DNA of 64,000 nucleotides. Origin: CTSOIL-112 sp964293815 (lineage in GTDB: Bacteria; Pseudomonadota; Gammaproteobacteria; Burkholderiales; Burkholderiaceae). Position 1 is the first letter of the stretch. Every line of letters starts with the position of its first letter. A program made the translations under genes and the position numbers. The DNA lies in assembly GCA_964293815.1 (NCBI GenBank), contig CAXYYC010000001.1:247503-311502 (forward strand), written 5' to 3'. A model generated the notes under the pieces. That model worked only from the letters and a program-made list of their open reading frames with translations, was not told the DNA's origin and did not search any database. Below, in pieces: positions 25,648 through 33,659 of the stretch.

Positions 25648-26327
25648 GCATGGTGAAATCGAATCATAAAGCAGAGCGATTTTTGATCGAAGGTCATGTC
25701 GGCGCGATTGAGGTGCAGGTCGATATGCCGGTTTTGAGCGAGGCGCAACCAAGCGCGCGCGGCTTGGCAATTGTCGCGCATCCACATCCGCTGTTTGGCG
25801 GGACAATGGACAATAAAGTCGCGCAAACGTTGGCGAAAACCTTCAGCGGCTTGGGCTACATCGCCGTGCGTTTTAACTTTCGCGGCGTGGGACAAAGCGC
25901 GGGCAAACACGACGCGGGCAACGGTGAAACCGACGATACGCTGACGGTGATCGAATGGGCGCAGCGTCAATACGCGCAACATGGCGCATTGGTGTTGGCA
26001 GGGTTTTCGTTCGGCACGCTGGTACAGTCGCGTGTGGCGCCGCGTCTGAATGCGCAGGGGCAGAGCGTTGAGCGCATGGTGTTCGTCGGCACGGCGGCGG
26101 GCAAATCGCCGGTCGAGTCTGTGCCGCAGGACACGATCGTGATTCATGGTGAGCTGGACGACACGATTACGCTGAATGAGGCGTTGCGCTGGGCAGAACC
26201 GCAAGAATTACCGGTGGTTGTGGTCGCTGGCGCGGATCACTTTTTCCATCGCCGTTTGCACATCATTCGTGGCATCATTGAGCGGCAATGGGTGTATCAT
26301 AAAATAGTCAATTCAATAGTCAATTAA
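25644..26327 (+). CDS. Alpha/beta hydrolase
   Basis: 227 residues. HPHPLFGGTMDNKV is the oxyanion/cap region typical of this subfamily, GFSFG holds the nucleophilic serine, GELDDTIT provides the acid region (an Asp) and GADHFFHRR the catalytic histidine. It overlaps the ferredoxin gene by four bases (ATGA). Members of this small-hydrolase family are widespread in proteobacteria and act on unknown esters; the near-universal ferredoxin/hydrolase pairing in betaproteobacteria suggests a shared role, but I cannot name it. Confidence 0.88.
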   Translation: MSMVKSNHKAERFLIEGHVGAIEVQVDMPVLSEAQPSARGLAIVAHPHPLFGGTMDNKVAQTLAKTFSGLGYIAVRFNFRGVGQSAGKHDAGNGETDDTLTVIEWAQRQYAQHGALVLAGFSFGTLVQSRVAPRLNAQGQSVERMVFVGTAAGKSPVESVPQDTIVIHGELDDTITLNEALRWAEPQELPVVVVAGADHFFHRRLHIIRGIIERQWVYHKIVNSIVN

Positions 26328-26373
26328 CATTGACCAAGTATTCAAATTTTAATCAAAACAGTAGAGGTATTGC

Positions 26374-27348
26374 GTGTCTGAAACCGTCTCCATTCCAAAC
26401 GATTCGCCATCACGCGAAGGCGAACGCGAGCCAAGCATTGCGGTCTCTTTGTGGTTTGACATGCAGCCGAACGCTGATGCGGGCACCGCTGTGCCGCATT
26501 GGGCGCGCACCTTGGCGCAGGCGCATGTGGATCACGAGATGTTGGTTCTGGCGCATCCTGATTCCGCCTATGCGCGCTCTGGTTTGGTCGGCAACATCAT
26601 CAAAGGCGCGGTCTGGCCGGATGATGCGTGGCAGGCGACATTGGCACAAAGCATTGCCCGTGCGCGTACTCACGGGACGCAGCAGATTGCGATTATGTTG
26701 CCCTACCGCACCAGTCCGGTGCTGTGGACGCAATGGGCGCTGACAGTGTTTGCGCCAATGGGCACGCATTTGGACAATACCACGGGGCTTTTGCAGGGCA
26801 TGGATGATTGGGAGCGGACTTTGCATCGAGCTGATGCGTTGCGCTGGTTGATTATTGATCGGGTAATGACTTATGGCGCGGCGCGCGCACCGGCGGATTA
26901 CCTGCCGCAAATGCGCGCATTTAACCCAATGACGCGCTGGGTACACGACAGTTTGGTCAATAAAGATGTGTTGTTACAAGGACTTAATGCCTACCACAAG
27001 GCCGCGCCATTGGCACAAATTGCACTTAAAAAGGACGATTTAGGTGCATGGAATGCCAATAAAGTGGTATATTTCTCCTCTTATAGTGCAGTTGATCGCG
27101 CAAAAATTACGTCGTTGATCCATCGGTGGCGGCAACAATACAGTCATCAAATCGTCCGTTTATGGGCGGCGATTCGGGTAACAGATACTGCGATGCCGTT
27201 GGCAGTCAGTGGTATTCATCACTTGTGGTCGATGGAATTTGTCCCTCAATATGCCGCAGAGGAAATGTCCGAAAGTGGCGTTTGGCTATTGGGACAAGGC
27301 ATTAATGTGGCGACTTTGCGTGCGGAACTGGAGCAATGCAGCGCGTGA
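26374..27348 (+). CDS. Conserved-looking hypothetical protein, no family recognised
   Basis: 324 residues from a GTG at 26374 with AGAGG 6 bases before it. It is soluble, with no membrane helix or signal, and has Trp-rich stretches (PHWARTLAQ, WPDDAWQATL, LWTQWALTVF, WRQQYSHQIVRLWAA). No metal, nucleotide or catalytic motif is recognisable to me. Codon use is like that of its neighbours. It lies between the hydrolase gene and dksA without a clear terminator and so could be part of one transcript. A protein-structure prediction would be the only informative next view. Confidence 0.8.
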   Translation: MSETVSIPNDSPSREGEREPSIAVSLWFDMQPNADAGTAVPHWARTLAQAHVDHEMLVLAHPDSAYARSGLVGNIIKGAVWPDDAWQATLAQSIARARTHGTQQIAIMLPYRTSPVLWTQWALTVFAPMGTHLDNTTGLLQGMDDWERTLHRADALRWLIIDRVMTYGAARAPADYLPQMRAFNPMTRWVHDSLVNKDVLLQGLNAYHKAAPLAQIALKKDDLGAWNANKVVYFSSYSAVDRAKITSLIHRWRQQYSHQIVRLWAAIRVTDTAMPLAVSGIHHLWSMEFVPQYAAEEMSESGVWLLGQGINVATLRAELEQCSA

Positions 27349-27380
27349 CCAAGTGTCATGCAATACGTAGGAGAAGCAAT

Positions 27381-27803
27381 ATGGTGGCAAAAAAAGGTGG
27401 TCTGACAGAAGCACAATTGCTCAAGATGCCGGCAAAAGATTATATGAATGAAGCGCAACTGGCTTTTTTCAAAGAAAAATTGTTGGAAATGCAGGCGGAA
27501 ATCCTCAGTAATGCGGATGAAACCACGGAGCATTTACGCGACAACGAAGTTGTACCAGATCCTGCGGATCGTGCGACGATTGAGGAAGAGCACGCACTTG
27601 AGTTGCGCACGCGTGACCGCGAGCGTAAATTGCTGAAAAAAGTAGCGCAGGCTTTGGAGCGCGTTGAGTCGGGCGACTACGGCTGGTGCGAGGAAACCGG
27701 TGAAGCGATTGGCGTGGGGCGTTTGCTCGCGCGTCCGACAGCGACTTTATCGTTGGAAGCGCAACAGCGCCGTGAAAAAATCCAAAAAATGTACGGTGAT
27801 TGA
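27381..27803 (+). CDS. dksA: RNA polymerase-binding transcription factor DksA (Zn-free type)
   Basis: 140 residues from the ATG at 27381 (GGAG upstream). The coiled-coil region (about 20-100) has the acidic tip DPADRATIEEEH, residues that insert into the RNA polymerase secondary channel. The globular domain reads YGWCEETGEAIGVGRLLARPTATLSLEAQ, keeping only one of the four zinc cysteines of E. coli DksA (C-T-S-A instead of C-C-C-C). It should work with ppGpp, dampening rRNA and tRNA promoters. The four-cysteine loss is known in other alpha-, beta- and gammaproteobacterial DksA proteins, such as the Pseudomonas zinc-independent form. Confidence 0.95.
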   Translation: MVAKKGGLTEAQLLKMPAKDYMNEAQLAFFKEKLLEMQAEILSNADETTEHLRDNEVVPDPADRATIEEEHALELRTRDRERKLLKKVAQALERVESGDYGWCEETGEAIGVGRLLARPTATLSLEAQQRREKIQKMYGD

Positions 27804-27827
27804 TGTCTAACGCATGAATACCGGAAT

Positions 27828-27862
27828 GAAAACAGGGCGCTCGAATGAGTGCCCTTGTTTTT
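27828..27862 (+). terminator. Terminator after dksA
   Basis: AAACAGGGCGCTC pairs with GAGTGCCCTTGTTT with one bulge and one G-T pair, loop GAAT, followed by TTTTTT. Confidence 0.8.
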
Positions 27863-27933
27863 TGGCAAATCACCCCGAATTAACACACAGTCACGCGAAC
27901 ATCATTCGGTTCGCATTCACCTCAGAGGTTTAT

Positions 27934-28467
27934 ATGGAACAATACCACGGAACCACCATCGTCTCAGTACGTCGCGGCAATTTGGTTGCCATCGGCGGTG
28001 ACGGCCAAGTCACGCTTGGCAACACCATCGTCAAAGGCTCGGCGCGCAAAGTTCGCAAACTGTATCACGGCAAAGTGCTGGCAGGTTTTGCGGGTGCGAC
28101 GGCGGACGCATTCACATTATTTGAGCGCTTTGAAGCCAAACTCGAAAAACACAACGGCCACCTCACACGTGCGGCGATTGATTTGACCAAAGATTGGCGC
28201 ACCGACCGCGTATTGCGCCGTTTAGAAGCCATGCTCGCTGTCGCCGACCACACCGCTTCGCTGATTATCACTGGTAATGGTGACGTATTGGAGCCGGAAC
28301 ACGGCCTGATCGCGATTGGCTCGGGTGGCGCGTTTGCTCAGTCGGCTGCGCTCGCGTTATTGCACAATACTGAATTGGCGCCCGAAGTGATTGTGAAAAA
28401 ATCACTGGAGATTGCGGGCGATATTTGTATTTATACGAACCAAAATCACACCATCGAAACTTTATAA
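27934..28467 (+). CDS. hslV: HslV (ClpQ) peptidase subunit
   Basis: 177 residues from the ATG at 27934 (AGAGG upstream). MEQYHGTTIVSVRRG shows the proteasome-type catalytic threonine as T7, so a six-residue propeptide (MEQYHG) has to be removed, whereas in E. coli the threonine follows the start methionine. GDGQVTLGN, GSARKVRKLYHGK and GFAGATADAFTLFERFE are the conserved HslV segments. It forms the two-ring dodecameric peptidase of the HslUV protease with the ATPase encoded next. Confidence 0.97.
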   Translation: MEQYHGTTIVSVRRGNLVAIGGDGQVTLGNTIVKGSARKVRKLYHGKVLAGFAGATADAFTLFERFEAKLEKHNGHLTRAAIDLTKDWRTDRVLRRLEAMLAVADHTASLIITGNGDVLEPEHGLIAIGSGGAFAQSAALALLHNTELAPEVIVKKSLEIAGDICIYTNQNHTIETL

Positions 28468-28480
28468 AAAGAGGACGGAC

Positions 28481-29830
28481 ATGAATCATCCTGCCGCATT
28501 CAATATGACACCGCAAGAAATCGTGTCAGAACTCGATAAACACATTGTCGGTCAAAAGGACGCGAAAAAAGCCGTCGCGCTGGCGATGCGCAACCGCTGG
28601 CGTCGCAGCCAACTACCCGAAGTCATGCGCATTGAAGTCACGCCGAAAAACATCCTGATGATGGGGCCGACGGGCGTGGGGAAAACCGAAATCGCACGAC
28701 GCTTGGCACGTCTGGCCGGAGCGCCGTTCATCAAAGTTGAAGCGACCAAATTCACCGAAGTTGGCTACGTTGGCAAAGACGTTGAATCCATCATCAAAGA
28801 CTTGACCGAAGTCGCGGTCAAAAACGCGCGCTCCAATGCCGCAAAACAAATGAACACCCGTGCGCAAGATGCTGCCGAAGATCGTATTTTGGACTGCTTG
28901 TTACCGCCCGCGCGCGAAGTCACCACGGGCGAATACTCGCGCGCCGACCAAGACAGCGTGGCGCGTCAAAAGTTTCGCAAAAAACTGCGCGAAGGCGATC
29001 TGGATGAAACCGAAATCGAGATCGATATTGCGCAAGGCGGCGCACAATTTGACGTCATGAGTCCGCCGGGCATGGAAGAAATGGCCGATCAAATTCGTAC
29101 CATGTTCGTCAATATCGGCAAAGGTCAGACCAGCAAAAAGAAAATGAAGGTCAAAGATGCCATGCGCTTATTGGTTGACGAAGAAGCCGACAAAATGGTC
29201 AATGAAGACGACGTGCGGCGCGAAGCACTCGAAGCGGTGGAACAAACCGGTATTGTATTCATCGACGAAATCGACAAAATTTGCAGCCGCGAGAGCGGTC
29301 ATTCAGGCGAAGTGTCGCGTCAGGGGGTACAACGCGATCTGCTGCCTTTGGTTGAAGGGACAACCGTTTCCACCAAATACGGCTTGGTCAAAACCGATCA
29401 TATTTTGTTTGTCGCGTCGGGCGCGTTTTCACTGTCTAAGCCCAGTGATCTGATTCCCGAGTTGCAAGGGCGCTTCCCGATTCGCGTCGAGTTGAGTTCA
29501 CTTTCTGTGGAAGATTTCTGCGCGATTTTAACCGGTACGGATGCCTGCTTGACGCGCCAATACGCCGCACTCATGGCGGTTGAGGATGTTGCGCTTGAAT
29601 TCACACCGGAAGGCGTGCAGCGCTTGGCGGAAATGGCATGTCAAGTGAATGAACGCTCAGAGAATATCGGTGCGCGTCGCTTGCACACCGTGATGGAAAA
29701 ACTGCTCGAAGAGGTCTCATACAAAGCACACGAACACAACGGCAAAACCGTAACGATTGATGCGGCGTTTGTCGAAGAGCGCTTGGGCGAATTGATTCAA
29801 GACGAAAACCTTGCGCAATACATTTTGTAA
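28481..29830 (+). CDS. hslU: HslU (ClpY) ATPase subunit
   Basis: 449 residues from the ATG at 28481, 13 bases after hslV. The Walker A motif is GPTGVGKTE (residues 63-71), Walker B is IVFIDEIDKI; between them lies the intermediate (I) domain with its charged sequence RADQDSVARQKFRKKLREGDLDE. The C-terminal end (DENLAQYIL) is the HslV-activating tail. It unfolds substrates and feeds them to HslV. The terminator at 29855 ends the operon. Confidence 0.98.
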   Translation: MNHPAAFNMTPQEIVSELDKHIVGQKDAKKAVALAMRNRWRRSQLPEVMRIEVTPKNILMMGPTGVGKTEIARRLARLAGAPFIKVEATKFTEVGYVGKDVESIIKDLTEVAVKNARSNAAKQMNTRAQDAAEDRILDCLLPPAREVTTGEYSRADQDSVARQKFRKKLREGDLDETEIEIDIAQGGAQFDVMSPPGMEEMADQIRTMFVNIGKGQTSKKKMKVKDAMRLLVDEEADKMVNEDDVRREALEAVEQTGIVFIDEIDKICSRESGHSGEVSRQGVQRDLLPLVEGTTVSTKYGLVKTDHILFVASGAFSLSKPSDLIPELQGRFPIRVELSSLSVEDFCAILTGTDACLTRQYAALMAVEDVALEFTPEGVQRLAEMACQVNERSENIGARRLHTVMEKLLEEVSYKAHEHNGKTVTIDAAFVEERLGELIQDENLAQYIL

Positions 29831-29854
29831 TGAAGGTATTGGCAGGCAGTCCAT

Positions 29855-29888
29855 AAAAAAATCGCAGCCGATGAGCTGCGGTTTTTTT
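29855..29888. terminator. Bidirectional terminator, hslVU / dgkA
   Basis: CGCAGC (29863-29868) pairs with GCTGCG (29875-29880), extended by A-T pairs; A-run before and T-run after serve both convergent genes. Confidence 0.9.
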
Positions 29889-30246
29889 AATGATGCCAAT
29901 GCAGATAGGCAATCACTGCCAGCACAACCGTATTGAATACCAACAAAATAAAGACCGCTGCGCTACCAACGTCCTTCGCGCTCCCGAGCAAAGTATGGTG
30001 ATCGGTGCTCGCGTGATCGGCCAAATACTCCAATCCCGTGTTGAGCAATTCCGTGACCAGCAATAACGCATTGCTTAAGCCAAACAATAGCCACAACCCT
30101 AACGGTGGTTGCAACCATAAACACAATAGTTGCACCAACACCACCAACAGCACATCATCGCGAAATGCCGCCTCGGTGCGCCAAGCACTGCGCAAGCCTT
30201 TAACGGTATAAGAAAACGCCAGCAAAATTCGTTTGGGTGAAAGCAT
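29887..30246 (-). CDS. dgkA: Diacylglycerol kinase
   Basis: 119 residues from the ATG at 30246 (MLSPKRILLAFSYTVKGLRSAW), in line with the roughly 120-residue family. Residues 28-31 etc. in AFRDDVLLVVLVQLLCLW are the first membrane helix with the amphipathic N terminus before it; LLVTELLNTGLEYLADHAS holds the conserved ELLNTAxE-type active-site helix, and DVGSAAVFI the second signature. Three membrane helices. It phosphorylates diacylglycerol from membrane-derived oligosaccharide synthesis so that it can re-enter phospholipid synthesis. Earlier in-frame GTG codons are unlikely. Confidence 0.93.
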   Translation of the reverse strand: MLSPKRILLAFSYTVKGLRSAWRTEAAFRDDVLLVVLVQLLCLWLQPPLGLWLLFGLSNALLLVTELLNTGLEYLADHASTDHHTLLGSAKDVGSAAVFILLVFNTVVLAVIAYLHWHH

Positions 30247-30361
30247 GATTTCGAGCAAAAAAATAGAACAAAAAAGTCTCACAAAAGAGACGAAGAAATC
30301 GGATTATAGGTGAAAAATTCAAAAAATACGCAGATAAACGCGCAAAGCGGCGCAAAAGCAG

Positions 30362-30390
30362 TTGACAAATAAAATGATAATGTCGATAAT
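30362..30390 (+). promoter_or_regulatory. Strong sigma-70 promoter of the tRNA-tuf cluster
   Basis: TTGACA at 30362-30367 and GATAAT at 30385-30390 with a 17-bp spacer, 15 bp before the tRNA-Tyr 5' end. No GC-rich discriminator of the classic stringent type is seen: the bases before the tRNA are TGCATTCTCTTACA. Confidence 0.8.
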
Positions 30391-30404
30391 TGCATTCTCT
30401 TACA

Positions 30405-30489
30405 GGAGAGGTGGCCGAGTGGTTAATGGCAGCAGACTGTAAATCTGCCCTCTATGAGTACGCTGGTTCGAATCCAGCCCTCTCCACCA
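30405..30489 (+). tRNA. tRNA-Tyr (GTA)
   Basis: Acceptor GGAGAGG/CCTCTCC, discriminator A, encoded CCA. Anticodon loop CTGTAAA gives GTA. A long variable arm (class II) accounts for the 85-nt length. Confidence 0.97.
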
Positions 30490-30549
30490 AAGAAAACCGT
30501 GGGTAATAGCATCCCGAACAACAATGTATGGTGCTTATGCGTGCGTAGT

Positions 30550-30623
30550 GCGGGAGTAGTTTAATGGTAGAACCTTAGCCTTCCAAGCTAATGACGCGAG
30601 TTCGATTCTCGTCTCCCGCTCCA
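30550..30623 (+). tRNA. tRNA-Gly (TCC)
   Basis: Acceptor GCGGGAG/CTCCCGC, discriminator T, encoded CCA; anticodon loop CTTCCAA gives TCC. Second in the tRNA-tuf cluster. Confidence 0.97.
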
Positions 30624-30643
30624 GCAAAGGTTTTCATCAGATC

Positions 30644-30718
<75 letters not shown>

Positions 30719-30766
30719 GATTATCCAATATTTACTATCCATTACTTCCTAAAAAAGGGGTCTATT

Positions 30767-31957
30767 ATGGCAAAAGGCAAGTTTGAACGTACCAAACCGC
30801 ACGTGAACGTAGGTACGATTGGTCACGTGGATCACGGTAAAACCACATTGACAGCAGCGATCACCACGGTATTGACTAAGAAATTCGGCGGTGAAGCCAA
30901 AGGTTACGCGGACATCGACGCGGCACCAGAAGAAAAAGCACGTGGTATTACCATTAATACCGCACACGTAGAATACGAAACCGCAGGCCGCCACTACGCA
31001 CACGTAGACTGCCCAGGTCACGCCGACTACGTTAAAAACATGATTACCGGCGCGGCCCAAATGGACGGCGCGATCTTGGTGTGCTCGGCCGCTGACGGCC
31101 CAATGCCGCAAACGCGTGAGCACATCCTGTTGGCACGCCAAGTAGGTGTACCGTACATCCTCGTTTACCTGAACAAATGCGACATGGTTGACGACGAAGA
31201 ATTGTTGGAATTGGTTGAAATGGAAGTTCGTGAGTTGTTGTCAAAATACGACTTCCCAGGCGACGACGTGCCTATCATCAAAGGCTCTGCAAAATTGGCG
31301 TTGGAAGGTGATCAATCACCAATCGGCGAACCATCAATCTTGGCTTTGGGCGACGCGTTGGACAGCTACATCCCAACGCCAGAACGTGCGGTTGACGGCA
31401 CATTCTTGATGCCAATCGAAGACGTGTTCTCAATCTCTGGTCGTGGTACCGTAGTAACTGGTCGTATCGAACGTGGTATCGTTAAAGTCGGTGAAGAGAT
31501 CGAAATCGTTGGTATCAAACCAACCCAAAAAACCACCTGTACCGGTGTTGAAATGTTCCGTAAGTTGTTGGATCAAGGTCAAGCGGGTGATAACGTTGGT
31601 GTATTGTTGCGCGGTACCAAACGTGAAGACGTGGAACGTGGTCAAGTCTTGGCTAAACCAGGCTCAATCAACCCACACACCAAGTTTGACGCAGAAGTGT
31701 ACGTATTGTCAAAAGAAGAAGGTGGTCGTCATACCCCATTCTTCAACAACTACCGCCCACAATTCTACTTCCGTACGACAGACGTAACCGGCGCTGTGAC
31801 TTTGCCAGCTGACAAAGAAATGGTGATGCCTGGTGATAACGTCTCTATGGCGGTTGAACTGATTGCGCCAATCGCGATGGAAGAAGGCTTGCGCTTCGCG
31901 ATTCGCGAAGGTGGTCGTACCGTCGGCGCCGGCGTCGTTGCCAAAATTACGGCGTAA
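30767..31957 (+). CDS. tuf: Translation elongation factor Tu
   Basis: 396 residues from the ATG at 30767 (MAKGKFERTKPHVNVGTIGH). G1 motif GHVDHGKT, RGITINTAHVEYE (switch I, with the effector threonine), DCPGHADY (G3), NKCD (G4) and GSA (G5) are all present, followed by the two beta-barrel domains. It carries aminoacyl-tRNA to the ribosome with GTP. The three tRNA genes upstream and tRNA-Trp downstream reproduce the classical tRNA-tufB arrangement. Codon use is highly biased, as expected for the most abundant protein. Confidence 0.99.
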   Translation: MAKGKFERTKPHVNVGTIGHVDHGKTTLTAAITTVLTKKFGGEAKGYADIDAAPEEKARGITINTAHVEYETAGRHYAHVDCPGHADYVKNMITGAAQMDGAILVCSAADGPMPQTREHILLARQVGVPYILVYLNKCDMVDDEELLELVEMEVRELLSKYDFPGDDVPIIKGSAKLALEGDQSPIGEPSILALGDALDSYIPTPERAVDGTFLMPIEDVFSISGRGTVVTGRIERGIVKVGEEIEIVGIKPTQKTTCTGVEMFRKLLDQGQAGDNVGVLLRGTKREDVERGQVLAKPGSINPHTKFDAEVYVLSKEEGGRHTPFFNNYRPQFYFRTTDVTGAVTLPADKEMVMPGDNVSMAVELIAPIAMEEGLRFAIREGGRTVGAGVVAKITA

Positions 31958-31963
31958 TATTTA

Positions 31964-31981
31964 ATTACCCCGAAGGGTAAT
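31964..31981 (+). terminator. Small hairpin after tuf
   Basis: ATTACCC (31964-31970) pairs with GGGTAAT (31975-31981) around the tetraloop CGAA. No T-run follows, so it may be an RNA-end or processing hairpin rather than a terminator. Confidence 0.5.
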
Positions 31982-31987
31982 ACTGGA

Positions 31988-32025
31988 CGGGATTCTATTT
32001 GTATGATAGAATCCCGCTTCTTTCT
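31988..32025 (+). terminator. Terminator between tuf and tRNA-Trp
   Basis: CGGGATTCTAT (31988-31998) and ATAGAATCCCG (32006-32016) are perfectly complementary around a 7-nt loop; CTTCTTTCTC follows. Read-through would give a tRNA-Trp-containing transcript. Confidence 0.75.
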
Positions 32026-32064
32026 CTATTGGGAAAGCCAATAGATTCAATAAGTTTTGGTTGT

Positions 32065-32140
32065 AGGGGCGTAGCTCAATTGGTAGAGTGACGGTCTCCA
32101 AAACCGTAGGTTGGGGGTTCGAGACCCTCCGCCCCTGCCA
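32065..32140 (+). tRNA. tRNA-Trp (CCA)
   Basis: Acceptor AGGGGCG/CGCCCCT, discriminator G, encoded CCA; anticodon loop CTCCAAA gives CCA. It lies 40 bp before secE, as in other proteobacteria. Confidence 0.97.
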
Positions 32141-32180
32141 CAGTCAAAACAGCTGTTCAAATTTTATAAGCGAAGAGGCA

Positions 32181-32558
32181 ATGTCTCAAACTCATGTTGT
32201 CGACGCCAATCCTTCCAAATGGGGTGTTTGGGCGCCGATCGTTGTTTTAGTCGCCGCATTTGTGGCGTATTTATTTCTCCCGCTACAACCTGCGTATTTA
32301 AAATCGCTTTTGTTGTTGGCGGGTTTTGTCTTGGCTGCCGTGGTGTTTTTTGTCTCGCCGAGCGGTAAGGCGTTTGTGGCGTTTGCCAAAGAGAGTTACC
32401 GCGAAACCCGCAAAGTGGTTTGGCCAACTCGAAAAGAAGTTTTGCGAATGGCGGGTGTGGTGTTCCTGTTTGTGTTTGTGATGGCCTTGTTTATTTTGGG
32501 CGTTGATAAACTGATTGAATGGGTGCTGTACGATCTGATTTTGCGCTGGAATAGATAA
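32181..32558 (+). CDS. secE: Preprotein translocase subunit SecE
   Basis: 125 residues from the ATG at 32181 (GAAGAGG upstream), the three-helix proteobacterial form: helices near 17-36, 41-60 and 93-114. The conserved cytoplasmic amphipathic motif FAKESYRETRKVVWPTRKEVLR precedes the last helix, which clamps SecY. Its stop codon overlaps the nusG start (TAATG), so nusG translation is coupled. Confidence 0.97.
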   Translation: MSQTHVVDANPSKWGVWAPIVVLVAAFVAYLFLPLQPAYLKSLLLLAGFVLAAVVFFVSPSGKAFVAFAKESYRETRKVVWPTRKEVLRMAGVVFLFVFVMALFILGVDKLIEWVLYDLILRWNR

Positions 32559-33088
32559 TGGAAAAACGTTGGTACTTCATTCAGGCTCATTCGAGCATGG
32601 AAAAGAATGTAGAGCGCTCATTGCATGAGCGCATTGCGCGTTCTGGCATGGACGATATGTTCGGTCGTGTTTTGGTGCCGACAGAAGAAGTAGTCGAGAT
32701 GCGCAATGGTAAGCGCGTGGTTGCCGAGCGTCGTTTGTATCCGGGTTATGTGCTAATTGAAATGGCGATGACGGATGAAACGTGGCATTTGGTGAAAAGC
32801 ACGCCGAAGGTGTCTGGTTTCGTCGGTGGTGTGGGTAATAAACCACGTCCATTGCCGCCACATGATGTGGAAAAAGTATTGAGCCTGATGAGTGGTGAGC
32901 GTCCTCGTCCGAAGATTGAGTTCGAGGTGGGTGAAGAGTTGCGTGTCACCGAAGGGCCATTTGCTGATTTCAATGCGTTTGTTGAAGAAGTCAACTACGA
33001 ACGCAACAAGCTGCGCGTTGCGGTCACGATTTTCGGTCGTTCAACGCCGGTTGAATTGGGTTTTGATCAGGTTGAAAAAATCGTCTGA
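32558..33088 (+). CDS. nusG: Transcription termination/antitermination protein NusG
   Basis: 176 residues, starting in the TAATG overlap with secE. The N-terminal NGN domain (WYFIQAHSSMEKNVERSLHERI; YPGYVLIEMAMTDETWHLVKSTPKVSGFVGG) binds the RNA polymerase clamp and the C-terminal KOW domain (VGEELRVTEGPFADFNAFVEEVNYERNKLRV) contacts Rho or ribosomal protein S10. Essential elongation factor linking transcription and translation. Leads the ribosomal protein genes by 138 bp. Confidence 0.98.
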   Translation: MEKRWYFIQAHSSMEKNVERSLHERIARSGMDDMFGRVLVPTEEVVEMRNGKRVVAERRLYPGYVLIEMAMTDETWHLVKSTPKVSGFVGGVGNKPRPLPPHDVEKVLSLMSGERPRPKIEFEVGEELRVTEGPFADFNAFVEEVNYERNKLRVAVTIFGRSTPVELGFDQVEKIV

Positions 33089-33226
33089 TTTTGAGATGAA
33101 ATAAAGTTTCAGGTTAAGCGACTTTACCTGCATGTGCTCAATGCGCATGAATAAATAAGTTGCAAGAGGAGCCAAAGTAGTGTGAGCAATTCACCGAAAT
33201 GGCGTTACCACTCAAGGAAGTGAAAC

Positions 33227-33658
33227 ATGGCAAAGAAAATTGTCGGCTTTATTAAGCTGCAAATTCCTGCGGGTAAAGCAAACCCGTCTCCTCCAGTCGG
33301 TCCTGCGTTGGGTCAACGCGGTCTGAACATCATGGAGTTCTGTAAAGCGTTTAACGCGGCAACCCAAGGCGTCGAGCCAGGTCTGCCAGTACCTGTGGTC
33401 ATCACAGCGTATGCGGATAAAAGCTTCACCTTCGTAATGAAAACCACGCCGGCAACAACCTTGCTCAAGCGTGCGGCTAAATTACAAAAAGGTTCTGCGC
33501 GTCCGCATTCAGACAAAGTGGCGACCATTACCCGCGAACAAGCGGAAGAAATCGCAAAAACCAAACAACCAGACTTGACTGCGGCCGATTTGGACGCGGC
33601 TGTGCGTACCATCGCTGGTAGCGCACGCAGCATGGGCATTATCGTGGAGGGCGTGTAA
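33227..33658 (+). CDS. rplK: 50S ribosomal protein L11
   Basis: 143 residues. The start has GGAAG upstream; KLQIPAGKANPSPPVGPALGQRGLNIMEFCKAFNA is the conserved N-terminal domain with the proline-rich thiostrepton-binding linker, and the C-terminal half (KTKQPDLTAADLDAAVRTIAGSARSMGI) binds 23S rRNA. It forms the GTPase-associated base with L10/L12 and senses uncharged tRNA with RelA. The 138-bp gap before it is the place for L11/L1 control elements; I did not identify a specific structure there. Confidence 0.98.
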   Translation: MAKKIVGFIKLQIPAGKANPSPPVGPALGQRGLNIMEFCKAFNAATQGVEPGLPVPVVITAYADKSFTFVMKTTPATTLLKRAAKLQKGSARPHSDKVATITREQAEEIAKTKQPDLTAADLDAAVRTIAGSARSMGIIVEGV

Positions 33659-33659
33659 T

